From Microcaldota archaeon (GTDB lineage: Archaea > Micrarchaeota > Micrarchaeia > Micrarchaeales > CABMGC01), in contig JAJZNA010000007.1 in NCBI GenBank assembly GCA_021848065.1, positions 1 to 61,765 of the forward strand: a DNA stretch of 61,765 bases. The letters run 5' to 3'. The stretch's first letter is position 1. The number at the start of each line of letters is the position of its first letter. Below the pieces are notes generated by a model. It made no database searches, was not told the DNA's origin, and was given only the letters and a program-made list of their open reading frames with translations. Below, piece after piece: positions 8,049 to 16,049 of this stretch. Position numbers and translations under genes: made by a program.

Positions 8049-8059
8049 GTGAGCTTTTG

Positions 8060-8090
8060 ATTAATAACTTTTACTGAAAAGTTTATTAAT
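8060..8090. promoter_or_regulatory. Probable NikR operator / divergent promoter
   Basis: Near-perfect inverted repeat: half-sites 8060-8072 and 8077-8090, central ACTG, one extra base in the right arm. It sits between nikR and the permease and overlaps AT-rich TATA-like sequence for both directions. NikR operators are palindromes in this position in other organisms, though the bacterial consensus differs. Autoregulation and repression of the permease is inferred. Confidence 0.65.
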
Positions 8091-8096
8091 ATTTTC

Positions 8097-9125
8097 ATGC
8101 CTAGTATCTCAGAATACCAACGTGATCCAATGGTAATGTTGAAGACCGCGGCCCTTTTGGTCGTGGTGCTGCTTGTGCTAGGCTACGTAGTCATATCCAA
8201 TATATCAGCGGCAGCCTACTGGCTGAATTACATCCTCGATCCGGCAAAGGGGCTCTCGCTTGGGATGGTGCTTGTGATATCACTGATACTTGGGGTGCTC
8301 CACGGCGCTACTCCTGACGAGCATACCTGGCCAATCACATTCAGCTACGCAGTTGGGAGCTACAGCACCAAAGGCGGAGTTAAAGCGGGGCTTGCATTCT
8401 CATCGGGATTTACGGTACAAAGGGCGATACTTACTACCCTGGGGTTCCTGGGGCTGGCAGCGATATACAAGGAGTATAACCTTGACGGCCCGGTCTACGT
8501 GATAGTAGGCATAGCGATGACAATGGCGGGGGCGTACATACTCAACAAGGGGAAGTACATACACCTGCCTTTAGACAGGCTGCTGCATGGCAAGAAGCAC
8601 CACACGGAGACGGCAGAGAGAGTTCCGCTCCACGAGGCGGAGCTGAAGAAGGTGCCGCTCAGGATGGCGGTGGCTCACGGCCTTATAGCGGGCTGGGGAT
8701 TCGGACCGTATGCGGCGATAATAACATTCATACTTGCACCAAGGCTGCCTGGCCTCATATACGCTCCGCTTCCAGGGCTGTTTTTTGGCATAGGCACCAC
8801 AATAATGCAGATGATATTCGGGGCAATATTTGCAGGGCTTGCACGCATAAAGAACATAAGCGAGAATCAAGTGGCGCGTATAGGAAGGAAGACCGCAGGA
8901 AGGACGCTTTACTACGGAGGATTCATGTTTGCAATAATAGGCATACTTATAATCGCATTCCCGGCGCTTGACGCAATGGCGATAAACACAGGGCTAGTGA
9001 TACCGAACCTGGACTCGTTTGGCATGGCCACGATACTGGTGCTTGTGGTGGTTGGCGTTTTCGGGATAGGCAATCTTGCATACGGCATTATGCAGGTAAT
9101 GAAGCAGGAGAGAAGTGCGGCGTAA
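8097..9125 (+). CDS. Nickel/cobalt permease (NiCoT/RcnA-like)
   Basis: A 342-residue inner-membrane protein with about eight hydrophobic helices. The segment LGVLHGATPDEHTW (H69, D74, H76) resembles the metal-selecting H-x4-D-H signature of NiCoT transporters. A His-rich cytoplasmic loop (HGKKHHTE, near residue 164) is another metal-handling feature. The divergent nikR gene and shared palindrome strongly suggest a nickel function. The direction (uptake or efflux) cannot be read from sequence: repression by NikR would favour uptake, while the UreH/RcnA-like loop is compatible with export. ATG 8097 is used; M12 is an alternative. Confidence 0.8.
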   Translation: MPSISEYQRDPMVMLKTAALLVVVLLVLGYVVISNISAAAYWLNYILDPAKGLSLGMVLVISLILGVLHGATPDEHTWPITFSYAVGSYSTKGGVKAGLAFSSGFTVQRAILTTLGFLGLAAIYKEYNLDGPVYVIVGIAMTMAGAYILNKGKYIHLPLDRLLHGKKHHTETAERVPLHEAELKKVPLRMAVAHGLIAGWGFGPYAAIITFILAPRLPGLIYAPLPGLFFGIGTTIMQMIFGAIFAGLARIKNISENQVARIGRKTAGRTLYYGGFMFAIIGILIIAFPALDAMAINTGLVIPNLDSFGMATILVLVVVGVFGIGNLAYGIMQVMKQERSAA

Positions 9126-9129
9126 GCCA

Positions 9130-10596
9130 CTAGATGCTCACTTCCTCCTCGATCTTGGTTATCTTCTTGTTCTTCCCAAGTATCTCATCGACAAAAAGGG
9201 ACAGGACTATGGCTAGGACAAGGGTAATTATGCCTATGTAGAAGGAATATGCGAATGCCACCTTTGACTGGAACTCTGCTATTAGGAGGCCGGCTATAGG
9301 TGCGCCGAGTGCGCTTCCAACAAACCTGAAGACGGAGTTCATTGATGTCGCTATGCCCATATCGCGCTGCTCTATGCTGAGTACCAGCAAGTTTATCGTG
9401 GGTATGTTTATCATCGCTATGCCCATCCCTATCACAGCCTCTCCGATTATGCTGAACAGGGCGGTGGATGCGGTAAGGGATACTGCAAATCCGGCTATTC
9501 CCACAAGTCCCCCGATTATGAAGAATGGCTTGACCCCTATGCGAGGTATGTATCTTCCAAGCAGGGGAGCCACTATCACATTGACTATCGCAAATGGGGC
9601 CATGGCAAGGCCTGTCTGGAATATACTGTAGCCGAAACCTAGCGGAGGAGGCGACTCGAATAGGTATGCGAAGATCTGGTATGAGAAGAAAAATCCGAGA
9701 CCTGCTATCAATGTTATCAGATTGGCATTGAACACATTCCTGATGCCCAGAAGCTTTGCATTAAGTATGGGTTCGATCACTCTGCGTTCATAGAACACAG
9801 TGGATACGAGTATTGCTGTGCCGGCGGCTAGAAGGAAGATTATTGGGGCAGACGTCCACCCCATAGAAGTGCCTTCGGAGAGCGCAAAGACAATCATGGA
9901 CAATGAAGCAGCCATACCTATGGCACCCACATAGTCTATGGATACATTAGGCCTCGTGTACTTTGATTCGCGTATGTAGACCAGTATGAGTGCGGAGACT
10001 ATGGCAACCAGCGGCAGCGCGGTATGGTAGCTTACCTGCCAGCCATAAGCGTTGGATATGAATGACCCTAGAGGCAAGCCCACAGCGGAACCTATTCCGA
10101 ACATTGCCATTATTATGGAGAGCGATCTTGGCACAAGCTCCTTGGGGAACTCTTCCTGGATTAGGCTGATTAGGAGAGAAAATATAGTAAGTCCTATCCC
10201 CTGTATCGTTCTGGATAGGAGTATTATGGTGAAGTTGGGGGAAAAGCCAGTTATGCCCACTGCAATTACGTATATAGGCAACACATACTTCAGCATGCGC
10301 TTCTTGCCGTACACGTCGCCAAGTTTGCCGACCACTGGGCTGAGCGCCACGCCAGATACAAGATACATGGAGACTATAAGACTTGTCTCCGCCGCATTGG
10401 TGTGATACTCACGGCCTATGGCTGGAAGCGAAGGGATGAGCATGGTCTCTATGTAAAGCACAAGAATCGAGAATGCTGAAAACAGCAGTAAAGCCCTTGT
10501 GGTGTATTTTTTGTCGTACTTGTGTTGCTCGGTCAGGGTATCACAGTTTGGTAAGATGGATCTGCATTGCATGGATGATGGGCTGCTAGAAGCCAA
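9130..10596 (-). CDS. Major facilitator superfamily exporter (DHA2-type)
   Basis: A 488-residue multi-spanning transporter with about 14 predicted helices. MFS signatures include GKLGDVYGKKRML after helix 2 and SRTIQGIGLTIFSLL in helix 4, and there is a GLPLGSFISNAYGWQVSY motif typical of drug:H+ antiporters. The 14-helix layout fits the DHA2 drug-resistance family. The gene overlaps the upstream LUD gene by 11 bases, so the two are probably co-transcribed and translationally coupled. Substrate unknown; regulation by the neighbouring nickel regulator is possible but unsupported. Confidence 0.85.
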   Translation of the reverse strand: MASSSPSSMQCRSILPNCDTLTEQHKYDKKYTTRALLLFSAFSILVLYIETMLIPSLPAIGREYHTNAAETSLIVSMYLVSGVALSPVVGKLGDVYGKKRMLKYVLPIYVIAVGITGFSPNFTIILLSRTIQGIGLTIFSLLISLIQEEFPKELVPRSLSIIMAMFGIGSAVGLPLGSFISNAYGWQVSYHTALPLVAIVSALILVYIRESKYTRPNVSIDYVGAIGMAASLSMIVFALSEGTSMGWTSAPIIFLLAAGTAILVSTVFYERRVIEPILNAKLLGIRNVFNANLITLIAGLGFFFSYQIFAYLFESPPPLGFGYSIFQTGLAMAPFAIVNVIVAPLLGRYIPRIGVKPFFIIGGLVGIAGFAVSLTASTALFSIIGEAVIGMGIAMINIPTINLLVLSIEQRDMGIATSMNSVFRFVGSALGAPIAGLLIAEFQSKVAFAYSFYIGIITLVLAIVLSLFVDEILGKNKKITKIEEEVSI

Positions 10597-11221
10597 GGCG
10601 CTCCTTGACGAACACCAGCTTTATGCGACCCGGCCTCTCCTTTTCGAATATTAGGACCTTGTTTACGCTGCTTCCAGACATGCTCGGGTATACCTTCCTT
10701 ATCCTCTCGCTTTCCAGGGGAAGTATGTATTCGTACAGCCTTTTCATCGCGTCGTCGAGGTTACGCACTATCTTCTGCGTCCCTACAACCCAGATCACGT
10801 GCTTAGAGCTGTATGTATAGAATGGGAGCTGGCTGCCGCTTCCTGATGCCACGAGGACCTGGCCATCCTGGGTGACAGCATGTACGCTCCCAACAACATA
10901 CTCTGAGTGTGAGGATTTTCTTCTTGCCTCAGCCCTTTGGGCATCATCATTTAGGGACATCACGGCCTTCTTTACGGACACGTAATCGCCATTCTCTATC
11001 TCTGATGATATTCCAGTCTCGTCCAGCGTGACAGAGCTGACAGCCATTACCTCTGCGCCCTTGGGTATGAGCGACATCACCTTTCTCTTCGCATCTTCGC
11101 TGCTGTTGGCTATTATTACCTCTATTCCCCTTGACTCAAGTGACTTTGAGGTCCTTTCCAGCTCTTCTTCTGACGCAATATTATTCCACACCATCTGACC
11201 ACAATGAAATAGTAGCAACAT
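10586..11221 (-). CDS. LUD-domain (LutC/DUF162-like) protein
   Basis: A 211-residue protein matching the LUD domain of LutB/LutC-type lactate-utilisation proteins: AKRKVMSLIPKGAEVMAVSSVTLDETG, SEYVVGSVHAVTQDGQVLVASGSGSQLP and VIWVVGTQKIV are family hallmarks (strand/loop segments in order). Archaeal stand-alone LUD proteins lack the 4Fe-4S partner and their substrate is unknown; none of the lut partners is adjacent here. The start at 11221 precedes a hydrophobic extension, and M10 (11194) is an equally good start. It ends inside the MFS gene. Confidence 0.8.
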   Translation of the reverse strand: MLLLFHCGQMVWNNIASEEELERTSKSLESRGIEVIIANSSEDAKRKVMSLIPKGAEVMAVSSVTLDETGISSEIENGDYVSVKKAVMSLNDDAQRAEARRKSSHSEYVVGSVHAVTQDGQVLVASGSGSQLPFYTYSSKHVIWVVGTQKIVRNLDDAMKRLYEYILPLESERIRKVYPSMSGSSVNKVLIFEKERPGRIKLVFVKERLGF

Positions 11222-11370
11222 CTACCCAACAGAGATATATAAATGTATAGGATAGCCTATAATTTCTGAGAGGGGTGTTGTTTATATTTACCTGAGGAGA
11301 CATCATAAGTACAACGGTGCTACTATTGGAGTGCAAATGCGCAACAGAGGCTCCCGTAAGGGTGGCATGA

Positions 11371-11862
11371 ATGGCTGAAGTCTATCTTGCCCTGGGAGCA
11401 AATGTAGGGGATACTAGAGCAAATCTGAAAAAGGCAATAGACCTGCTAGGAAAGGAGGTAACCCTGTCAAGATTCTCGCAGCTTTACATCACCAGGCCCG
11501 CTGGGTATATGGAGCAGGGTAATTTCATGAACATGGCAGTTGGGGGGCGGACAGATTTGGAGCCGCATGCGCTTCTGAAGTTTGTAAAGAGAATCGAAGT
11601 GGAAGTGGGCCGGGTCAAGAGATTCAGGAACGGCCCCAGGGAGATAGACATAGACATAATACTGTACGGAAACACAGTATGCAAAGATTCGGAGCTGGAG
11701 ATTCCGCACCCAAGATTTCATGAGCGCGACTTTGTTCTCAGGCCACTCATGGACATAGACCCTTCTTTATACCACCAGGTGCTCATGAAGACGGTGGAAC
11801 AGCTTTATTCCAGGATAAGTAAGGAAGACACTTTCATAATAGCATGTGTAGGGGACTTGTGA
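11371..11862 (+). CDS. folK: 6-hydroxymethyl-dihydropterin pyrophosphokinase (HPPK)
   Basis: Transfers pyrophosphate from ATP to 6-hydroxymethyl-7,8-dihydropterin in folate synthesis. The 163 residues match bacterial HPPK throughout: LALGANVGDTRANL at the N-terminus, YITRPAGYMEQGNFMN, and the ATP/Mg site FRNGPREIDIDIILYG followed by IPHPRFHERDFVLRPL. It is a bacterial-type enzyme; many archaea use unrelated MptE instead, so lateral acquisition is plausible. It heads a run with the RimK-like ligase (7 bases on) and the IMPase-like gene. I saw no dihydropteroate synthase in the window. Confidence 0.93.
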   Translation: MAEVYLALGANVGDTRANLKKAIDLLGKEVTLSRFSQLYITRPAGYMEQGNFMNMAVGGRTDLEPHALLKFVKRIEVEVGRVKRFRNGPREIDIDIILYGNTVCKDSELEIPHPRFHERDFVLRPLMDIDPSLYHQVLMKTVEQLYSRISKEDTFIIACVGDL

Positions 11863-11869
11863 TGGTTGC

Positions 11870-12772
11870 ATGAAGATAGGAATAATACGCACTTACGAGA
11901 TAGATTACAACAAAGGGGATATAGATGACCTCAGGAACGCGATAAAGGACAGCGGGCACGAGACATGCGACATATATGTTGACAAGATAGGCGTAAGCAT
12001 TGGGGGAATAGGGATAGGCCTCGAACAGATGTTGGACAAGAAGGTGCCTGAAGAGATAGACGCAGATGCATCCTTCCTAAGACATCTTGGAATGCCTAAG
12101 GACCTGGAGCAGTTCAGCTTCAGGCTCTGGGCAGTCAAAGCCATGGAGGAAAAAGGGATATTAGTAATGAATGAGGTTGTAAACTGGCTCCTTGCAAGCG
12201 ACAAGCTTGCATCGTATGTGGCTCTAGCTAAGAGAGGCATACCACTTCCAAGAACGTTTGCCACCGAGGATTCTTTTGCCGCATACAATGCCGCTGGAAA
12301 AATGGATGAGATGGTCATAAAACAGATGCGGGGGGCTATGGGATTTGGAGTGTTCAGGGTTGGAGATCCGGATTTCGCTATGCATGTGTTCGGCTACCTT
12401 ACCAATATGAACAAGCCAATATACATGCAGAAGTATCTTGAGAAGAAGGGCGGCGGGGACTATAGGGTGGTAGTGGTAGGAGGTGAGGCTCTTGGCGCGG
12501 AGTTCAGGAAGGGAATCGACTGGAAATCCAATGTTGCACAGGGTGCGAGCGTGTCAGCTGCGAAGATGGATGATGATATGAGGGAGATGGCCATAAGGTC
12601 CTGCGAGGTGCTGGGGCTTGAATGCGCGGGCATAGATATAGCGCTTACAGAGGACGGATACAAAGTACTGGATGTCAACCCCACCTTCTCGTGGCAGGGA
12701 TTCCGTAAGGCCACTGGCATTGATGTGTCCGCACACATAATAAGGCACCTCGTGGACAGGGCGAAAGGCTGA
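11870..12772 (+). CDS. RimK-type ATP-grasp ligase (possible pterin/folate glutamate ligase)
   Basis: A 300-residue ATP-grasp enzyme of the RimK/LysX/MptN group, which joins an amino acid (usually glutamate) to a carboxylate. Seen are the ATP-grasp elements VIKQMRGAMGFGVF, MQKYLEKKGGGDYRVVVVGGE, the Mg-binding GIDIALTEDGYKVLDVNPTFSW and the N-terminal pre-ATP-grasp domain MKIGIIRTYE. It begins 7 bases after folK, so glutamylation of a tetrahydropterin or folate (MptN-like) is the best guess; LysX-like lysine biosynthesis is an alternative with no supporting neighbours. A close paralogue occurs at 42.3 kb. Confidence 0.8.
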   Translation: MKIGIIRTYEIDYNKGDIDDLRNAIKDSGHETCDIYVDKIGVSIGGIGIGLEQMLDKKVPEEIDADASFLRHLGMPKDLEQFSFRLWAVKAMEEKGILVMNEVVNWLLASDKLASYVALAKRGIPLPRTFATEDSFAAYNAAGKMDEMVIKQMRGAMGFGVFRVGDPDFAMHVFGYLTNMNKPIYMQKYLEKKGGGDYRVVVVGGEALGAEFRKGIDWKSNVAQGASVSAAKMDDDMREMAIRSCEVLGLECAGIDIALTEDGYKVLDVNPTFSWQGFRKATGIDVSAHIIRHLVDRAKG

Positions 12773-12777
12773 GAAGA

Positions 12778-13605
12778 ATGATGCGCGAATGCCTGGAAGT
12801 GATGGAAATAGCCAAGGCAGCTGGAGAAGCCATAATGTCGCACTATGGCAAGGAGCTGAATATAGTGTCCAAAAGCAAGAAGGAGTTCGACCCGGTGACT
12901 GATGCGGATCTTGAAGCGGACAGGTGCATTTCAGGCCGTCTAGAGGCCAAGTTCCCCGGAATGCCGATACTGTCCGAAGAGAGCAAGCATGGAAGCATAG
13001 ACTATACGGGCAAGGTATGGGTGGTGGACCCGCTGGACGGTACAAAGGAGTTCATAAGGCACGGAAAGGATTTCAGCGTGATGATAGGATTGGTGGATGG
13101 GGGTGTGCCTTTGCTAGGGGTAGTATACGCACCGGCTGCGGGAAAAATGTATTACGCTTATCGTGGCGCAGGGGCCTATCTCAAGGAACGTGGAAGGGAT
13201 GGGAGGATAAATGTTAGCGGCGTGTCCTCCCTTGACCATGCCAGGCAGATAGTGCGTGCAGGCTACACCAGAAAGAACATGCTTGATGCATTCGTGGGGG
13301 GGCTAGCTGTTGGGAAGTCATTGGAGAAGAGCAGCATAGGGCTTAGGCTCTGCGCGTTGGCTGCAGGGGATGCCGACATGTACATCAACACCAACAAATC
13401 CAACAAGTGGGACACCGCAGCCGGAGAGGTTATACTTTCTGAGGCTGGAGGCGTTATCACGGATTTTGACAGCAAAAGGCTTGACTATGGGAAGGAAGGC
13501 AGTGCGTGGGAAAGGTCTTTTATAGCCTCCAATACAGCATTGCATGGAAAGCTGATGGAGCTGCTGCCCGGAGATGCGCTTGCGATGATGTCGCAGAAGA
13601 TGTGA
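12778..13605 (+). CDS. Inositol monophosphatase / CysQ-family phosphatase
   Basis: A 275-residue Mg-dependent phosphatase of the IMPase superfamily. Metal-site motifs are present in order: ILSEES (residues 64-69), VVDPLDGTKEF (82-92) and KWDTAAGEVILSEAGG near residue 220. The DGTKEF form is typical of CysQ-type 3'(2'),5'-bisphosphate nucleotidases, whereas IMPases usually have DGTxNF, so PAP hydrolysis is favoured. Five bases separate it from the RimK-like gene. Archaeal relatives can also act on inositol phosphate or fructose-1,6-bisphosphate. Confidence 0.85.
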   Translation: MMRECLEVMEIAKAAGEAIMSHYGKELNIVSKSKKEFDPVTDADLEADRCISGRLEAKFPGMPILSEESKHGSIDYTGKVWVVDPLDGTKEFIRHGKDFSVMIGLVDGGVPLLGVVYAPAAGKMYYAYRGAGAYLKERGRDGRINVSGVSSLDHARQIVRAGYTRKNMLDAFVGGLAVGKSLEKSSIGLRLCALAAGDADMYINTNKSNKWDTAAGEVILSEAGGVITDFDSKRLDYGKEGSAWERSFIASNTALHGKLMELLPGDALAMMSQKM

Positions 13606-13609
13606 CAGG

Positions 13610-13912
13610 CTAAGCATATTTCTTAGCCAAGTCAGTTATAACAGGTATGGACACATCCTCGTTTATTGATGCCATGTATCCCACATAAAGGCCGTACAGC
13701 CACAGTATTATGTTGAACGGGAAGTTGATGTAAGGTATGAATGCAATTATTATGCCAAGTATGCCTAGCATTATGGCCTGGATGGAATGGCGTTTCTTCC
13801 TCTTGTCGTTTCCTGAGAGGAAGAAGAAGATTATACCGGATAGCCACGTTAGTAAATATATTACAACATAGATGAAATCTGCGTGTCTTGTCTTGCTTGG
13901 CATGCTAACCAT
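13610..13912 (-). CDS. Small membrane protein, DUF4870-like
   Basis: A 100-residue protein with three or four hydrophobic helices: YVVIYLLTWLSGIIFFFL, AIMLGILGIIIAFIPYI and FNIILWLYGLYVGYMA. The RKKRHSIQAIMLGI stretch between helices 1 and 2, placing charged residues and a His-Ser-x-Gln before the second helix, is characteristic of the DUF4870/Tic20-like group. Function is not established for this family. It is convergent with the phosphatase gene (4-base gap) and divergent from folD. Confidence 0.7.
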   Translation of the reverse strand: MVSMPSKTRHADFIYVVIYLLTWLSGIIFFFLSGNDKRKKRHSIQAIMLGILGIIIAFIPYINFPFNIILWLYGLYVGYMASINEDVSIPVITDLAKKYA

Positions 13913-14050
13913 AATTATGGCCTCTGATAGGTTATTATAGGTTTAGCTGATGTGGCGATGAAACTGCGTCGGATGGCGCCGCAATCAGTATTATTAAGTT
14001 TGGATGCGATAGCCACATAACAATGCGGCATTTGGCAGCTTGGTGGCACT

Positions 14051-14899
14051 ATGGAAGGAAGGATATTGGACGGAAAAGCCATGTCTGAAGTAATCCTCGG
14101 CAGGCTAGACGGTGAAGTGAAGTCGCTGCGCCGTAAGGGAATTGTTCCAAAGCTCGTGGTAATACAGGTTGGCGATGACCCTGCATCTACGATATATGTC
14201 AACAAGAAGCATAAGGCATGCCTGAGGCTTGGAATAGAGTCCGAGATAAAGCACCTTCCTGAAGAGACAAGATATGAGGACCTAATCGATGCGATAGTGA
14301 AGCTTAACAATGATGATAGCGTACATGGAATCCTTGTGCAGCTCCCATTGCCAGAGCACCTGAGCCATAAAGGGGTGCTCGAAGCTGTTGATCCTGCAAA
14401 GGACGTTGACGGCCTGAACCCATACAACCACGGTAAGAACCTGCTGGGCAAGGAGTGCTTCCAGCCGGCCACTCCCCGAGGCATAATAAGCTTGATAGAG
14501 TCTACTAAAACGGAGTTGGAAGGCATTAACGCGGTGGTCATAGGCCGCAGCAACATAGTAGGCAAGCCGACTGCGATAATGCTTCTAAACAGGGGATGCA
14601 CAGTCACAGTATGCCACAGCAAGACAAGGAATCTATCGGATTTCACCCAGAAGGCCGACCTGCTGATAGTGGCTGCAGGAAAGCCAGGCCTGGTGAAGGC
14701 TCACATGGTGAAGAATGGAGCCATAGTCATAGATGTAGGCATAAACAGGCTTGAAGGAGGTAAGATAGTGGGGGATGTGGACTTTGATGAGGTAAGGAAA
14801 AAAGCCGCATGGATAACCCCAGTGCCTGGGGGAGTTGGACCTATGACTATAGCAAGCCTTATGGAGAATACCATAAGGGCGTGCAGGGAATACGCATGA
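14051..14899 (+). CDS. folD: Methylene-THF dehydrogenase / methenyl-THF cyclohydrolase
   Basis: FolD interconverts 5,10-methylene- and 10-formyl-tetrahydrofolate, feeding formyl groups to purine synthesis. The 282 residues match the family end to end: IYVNKKHKACLRLGI with the cyclohydrolase Tyr/Lys, VHGILVQLPLP, PAKDVDGLNPYNHG, the dinucleotide-binding VVIGRSNIVGKPTAIML and ITPVPGGVGPMTIASLMENT. The stop codon overlaps the ATG of purN (ATGA), so the two are coupled. This is direct evidence for folate-based rather than methanopterin-only one-carbon chemistry. Confidence 0.96.
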   Translation: MEGRILDGKAMSEVILGRLDGEVKSLRRKGIVPKLVVIQVGDDPASTIYVNKKHKACLRLGIESEIKHLPEETRYEDLIDAIVKLNNDDSVHGILVQLPLPEHLSHKGVLEAVDPAKDVDGLNPYNHGKNLLGKECFQPATPRGIISLIESTKTELEGINAVVIGRSNIVGKPTAIMLLNRGCTVTVCHSKTRNLSDFTQKADLLIVAAGKPGLVKAHMVKNGAIVIDVGINRLEGGKIVGDVDFDEVRKKAAWITPVPGGVGPMTIASLMENTIRACREYA

Positions 14900-15507
14900 A
14901 ACTGAAGATAGCCGCACTCGGATCCACGAGAGGGACTGATCTCCAGGCAGTTATGGATGCCATTTCAATGCACGAGCTCGATGCCGAGATAGTGCTTGTG
15001 GCTTCTGACAGAAAGGATGCATACATACTAGAACGCGCTGAAAAGGCAGGGCTGCGCACATTCTATGTTGACTATAAAGGGTTTGGGTCGAAGGCCGACG
15101 CTGAGGAGGCGCTTGTCGGCGAGCTGAAGGCATCAGGGGCACAGCTGGTGCTGCTGATAGGCTTCATGAAGATACTGACCCCTTACTTCATAGGCGAATT
15201 CAGGGGCAGGATATGGAACGTGCACCCCAGCCTTCTTCCGAAGTATGCTGCGGGAATGGACATGGGCGTGCATGAACAGGTCCTTGCACACAATGAGGCT
15301 GAGAGCGGATGCACACTGCATGAAGTGGACGAGGGGGTTGATACCGGAAGGATACTAATGCAGAAGAGATGCAGCATAGAGCCCGGTGAAAGCGTGCAGA
15401 GCCTGAAAGAGAAGGTGCAGGCACTGGAACAACAGTGCCTTGTGGCAGGCATAAGAATGGCATGCGAGGGGAAGATTAAGCTTGGAGAGAGCCTCAAATC
15501 CGTATAA
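14896..15507 (+). CDS. purN: Phosphoribosylglycinamide formyltransferase
   Basis: PurN transfers a formyl group from 10-formyl-THF to GAR in purine synthesis. I use ATG 14896, which overlaps the folD stop, giving 203 residues; an upstream extension from 14809 lies in folD and is rejected. Key features are the N-terminal phosphate loop LGSTRGTDLQ, the catalytic segment IWNVHPSLLPKYAAG (Asn and His) and the conserved Asp in HEVDEGVDTGRIL. Physical coupling to FolD, its formyl donor source, is functionally apt. Its last 14 bases overlap the convergent 5-formyl-THF cyclo-ligase gene. Confidence 0.94.
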   Translation: MKLKIAALGSTRGTDLQAVMDAISMHELDAEIVLVASDRKDAYILERAEKAGLRTFYVDYKGFGSKADAEEALVGELKASGAQLVLLIGFMKILTPYFIGEFRGRIWNVHPSLLPKYAAGMDMGVHEQVLAHNEAESGCTLHEVDEGVDTGRILMQKRCSIEPGESVQSLKEKVQALEQQCLVAGIRMACEGKIKLGESLKSV

Positions 15508-16045
15508 CCCTCTTCTCGGTAACAATGAAGTCCATCTTAACGTCATGCGCTTCGGGTTCCAGCCTGTCAACAACCTGGAAGTCGTATGCCAACCCTATCT
15601 TTACAGCGCCGGAGCATTCTGAAAGGAAGCGATCATAATGGCCGCTTCCCCACCCGACCCTATTGCCATTAATGTCGAAAGCAACTCCAGGCACGATGTA
15701 TGTGCCTATGGACCCCTTATCTGCGAACGCTTTGGAATTTGGCTCTCTGGGCCCTTTATCCGAAGGGGTTGCATCTTTAAGGGAAGCCATCTTGGCGAAC
15801 TTGAGGCCACCGTCCAATACCAGTGGTGCAAATGCCTTCCTTCCAGATTCTGAGATATAACTTAACAGCATCTCTGCCGCAACCTCGTTCCTGAAGGACA
15901 GGTATATGCCTATTGAACCTGAATTTGAGACCTGTGGCAGCGAAAGGGCTTTTGAGCATATGTCCAGGCTCAGGACGTGCACTTCGGATAGAAGCATTGC
16001 ATCGCGTGCACCTATTATCCTGCTGCGTATAGACTTCTTATCCAA
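15494..16045 (-). CDS. 5-formyltetrahydrofolate cyclo-ligase
   Basis: Converts 5-formyl-THF to 5,10-methenyl-THF with ATP, returning the storage form to the active pool. The 183-residue protein has the family nucleotide-binding elements RSRIIGARDAML near the start, IGIYLSFRNEV, and the signature VGWGSGHYDRFLSE (about residues 130-143). It lies 4 bases beyond the end of purD on the same strand, so it probably ends the purF-purD transcript. It converges on purN, overlapping by 14 bases. Confidence 0.92.
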   Translation of the reverse strand: MDKKSIRSRIIGARDAMLLSEVHVLSLDICSKALSLPQVSNSGSIGIYLSFRNEVAAEMLLSYISESGRKAFAPLVLDGGLKFAKMASLKDATPSDKGPREPNSKAFADKGSIGTYIVPGVAFDINGNRVGWGSGHYDRFLSECSGAVKIGLAYDFQVVDRLEPEAHDVKMDFIVTEKRVIRI

Positions 16046-16049
16046 TATA

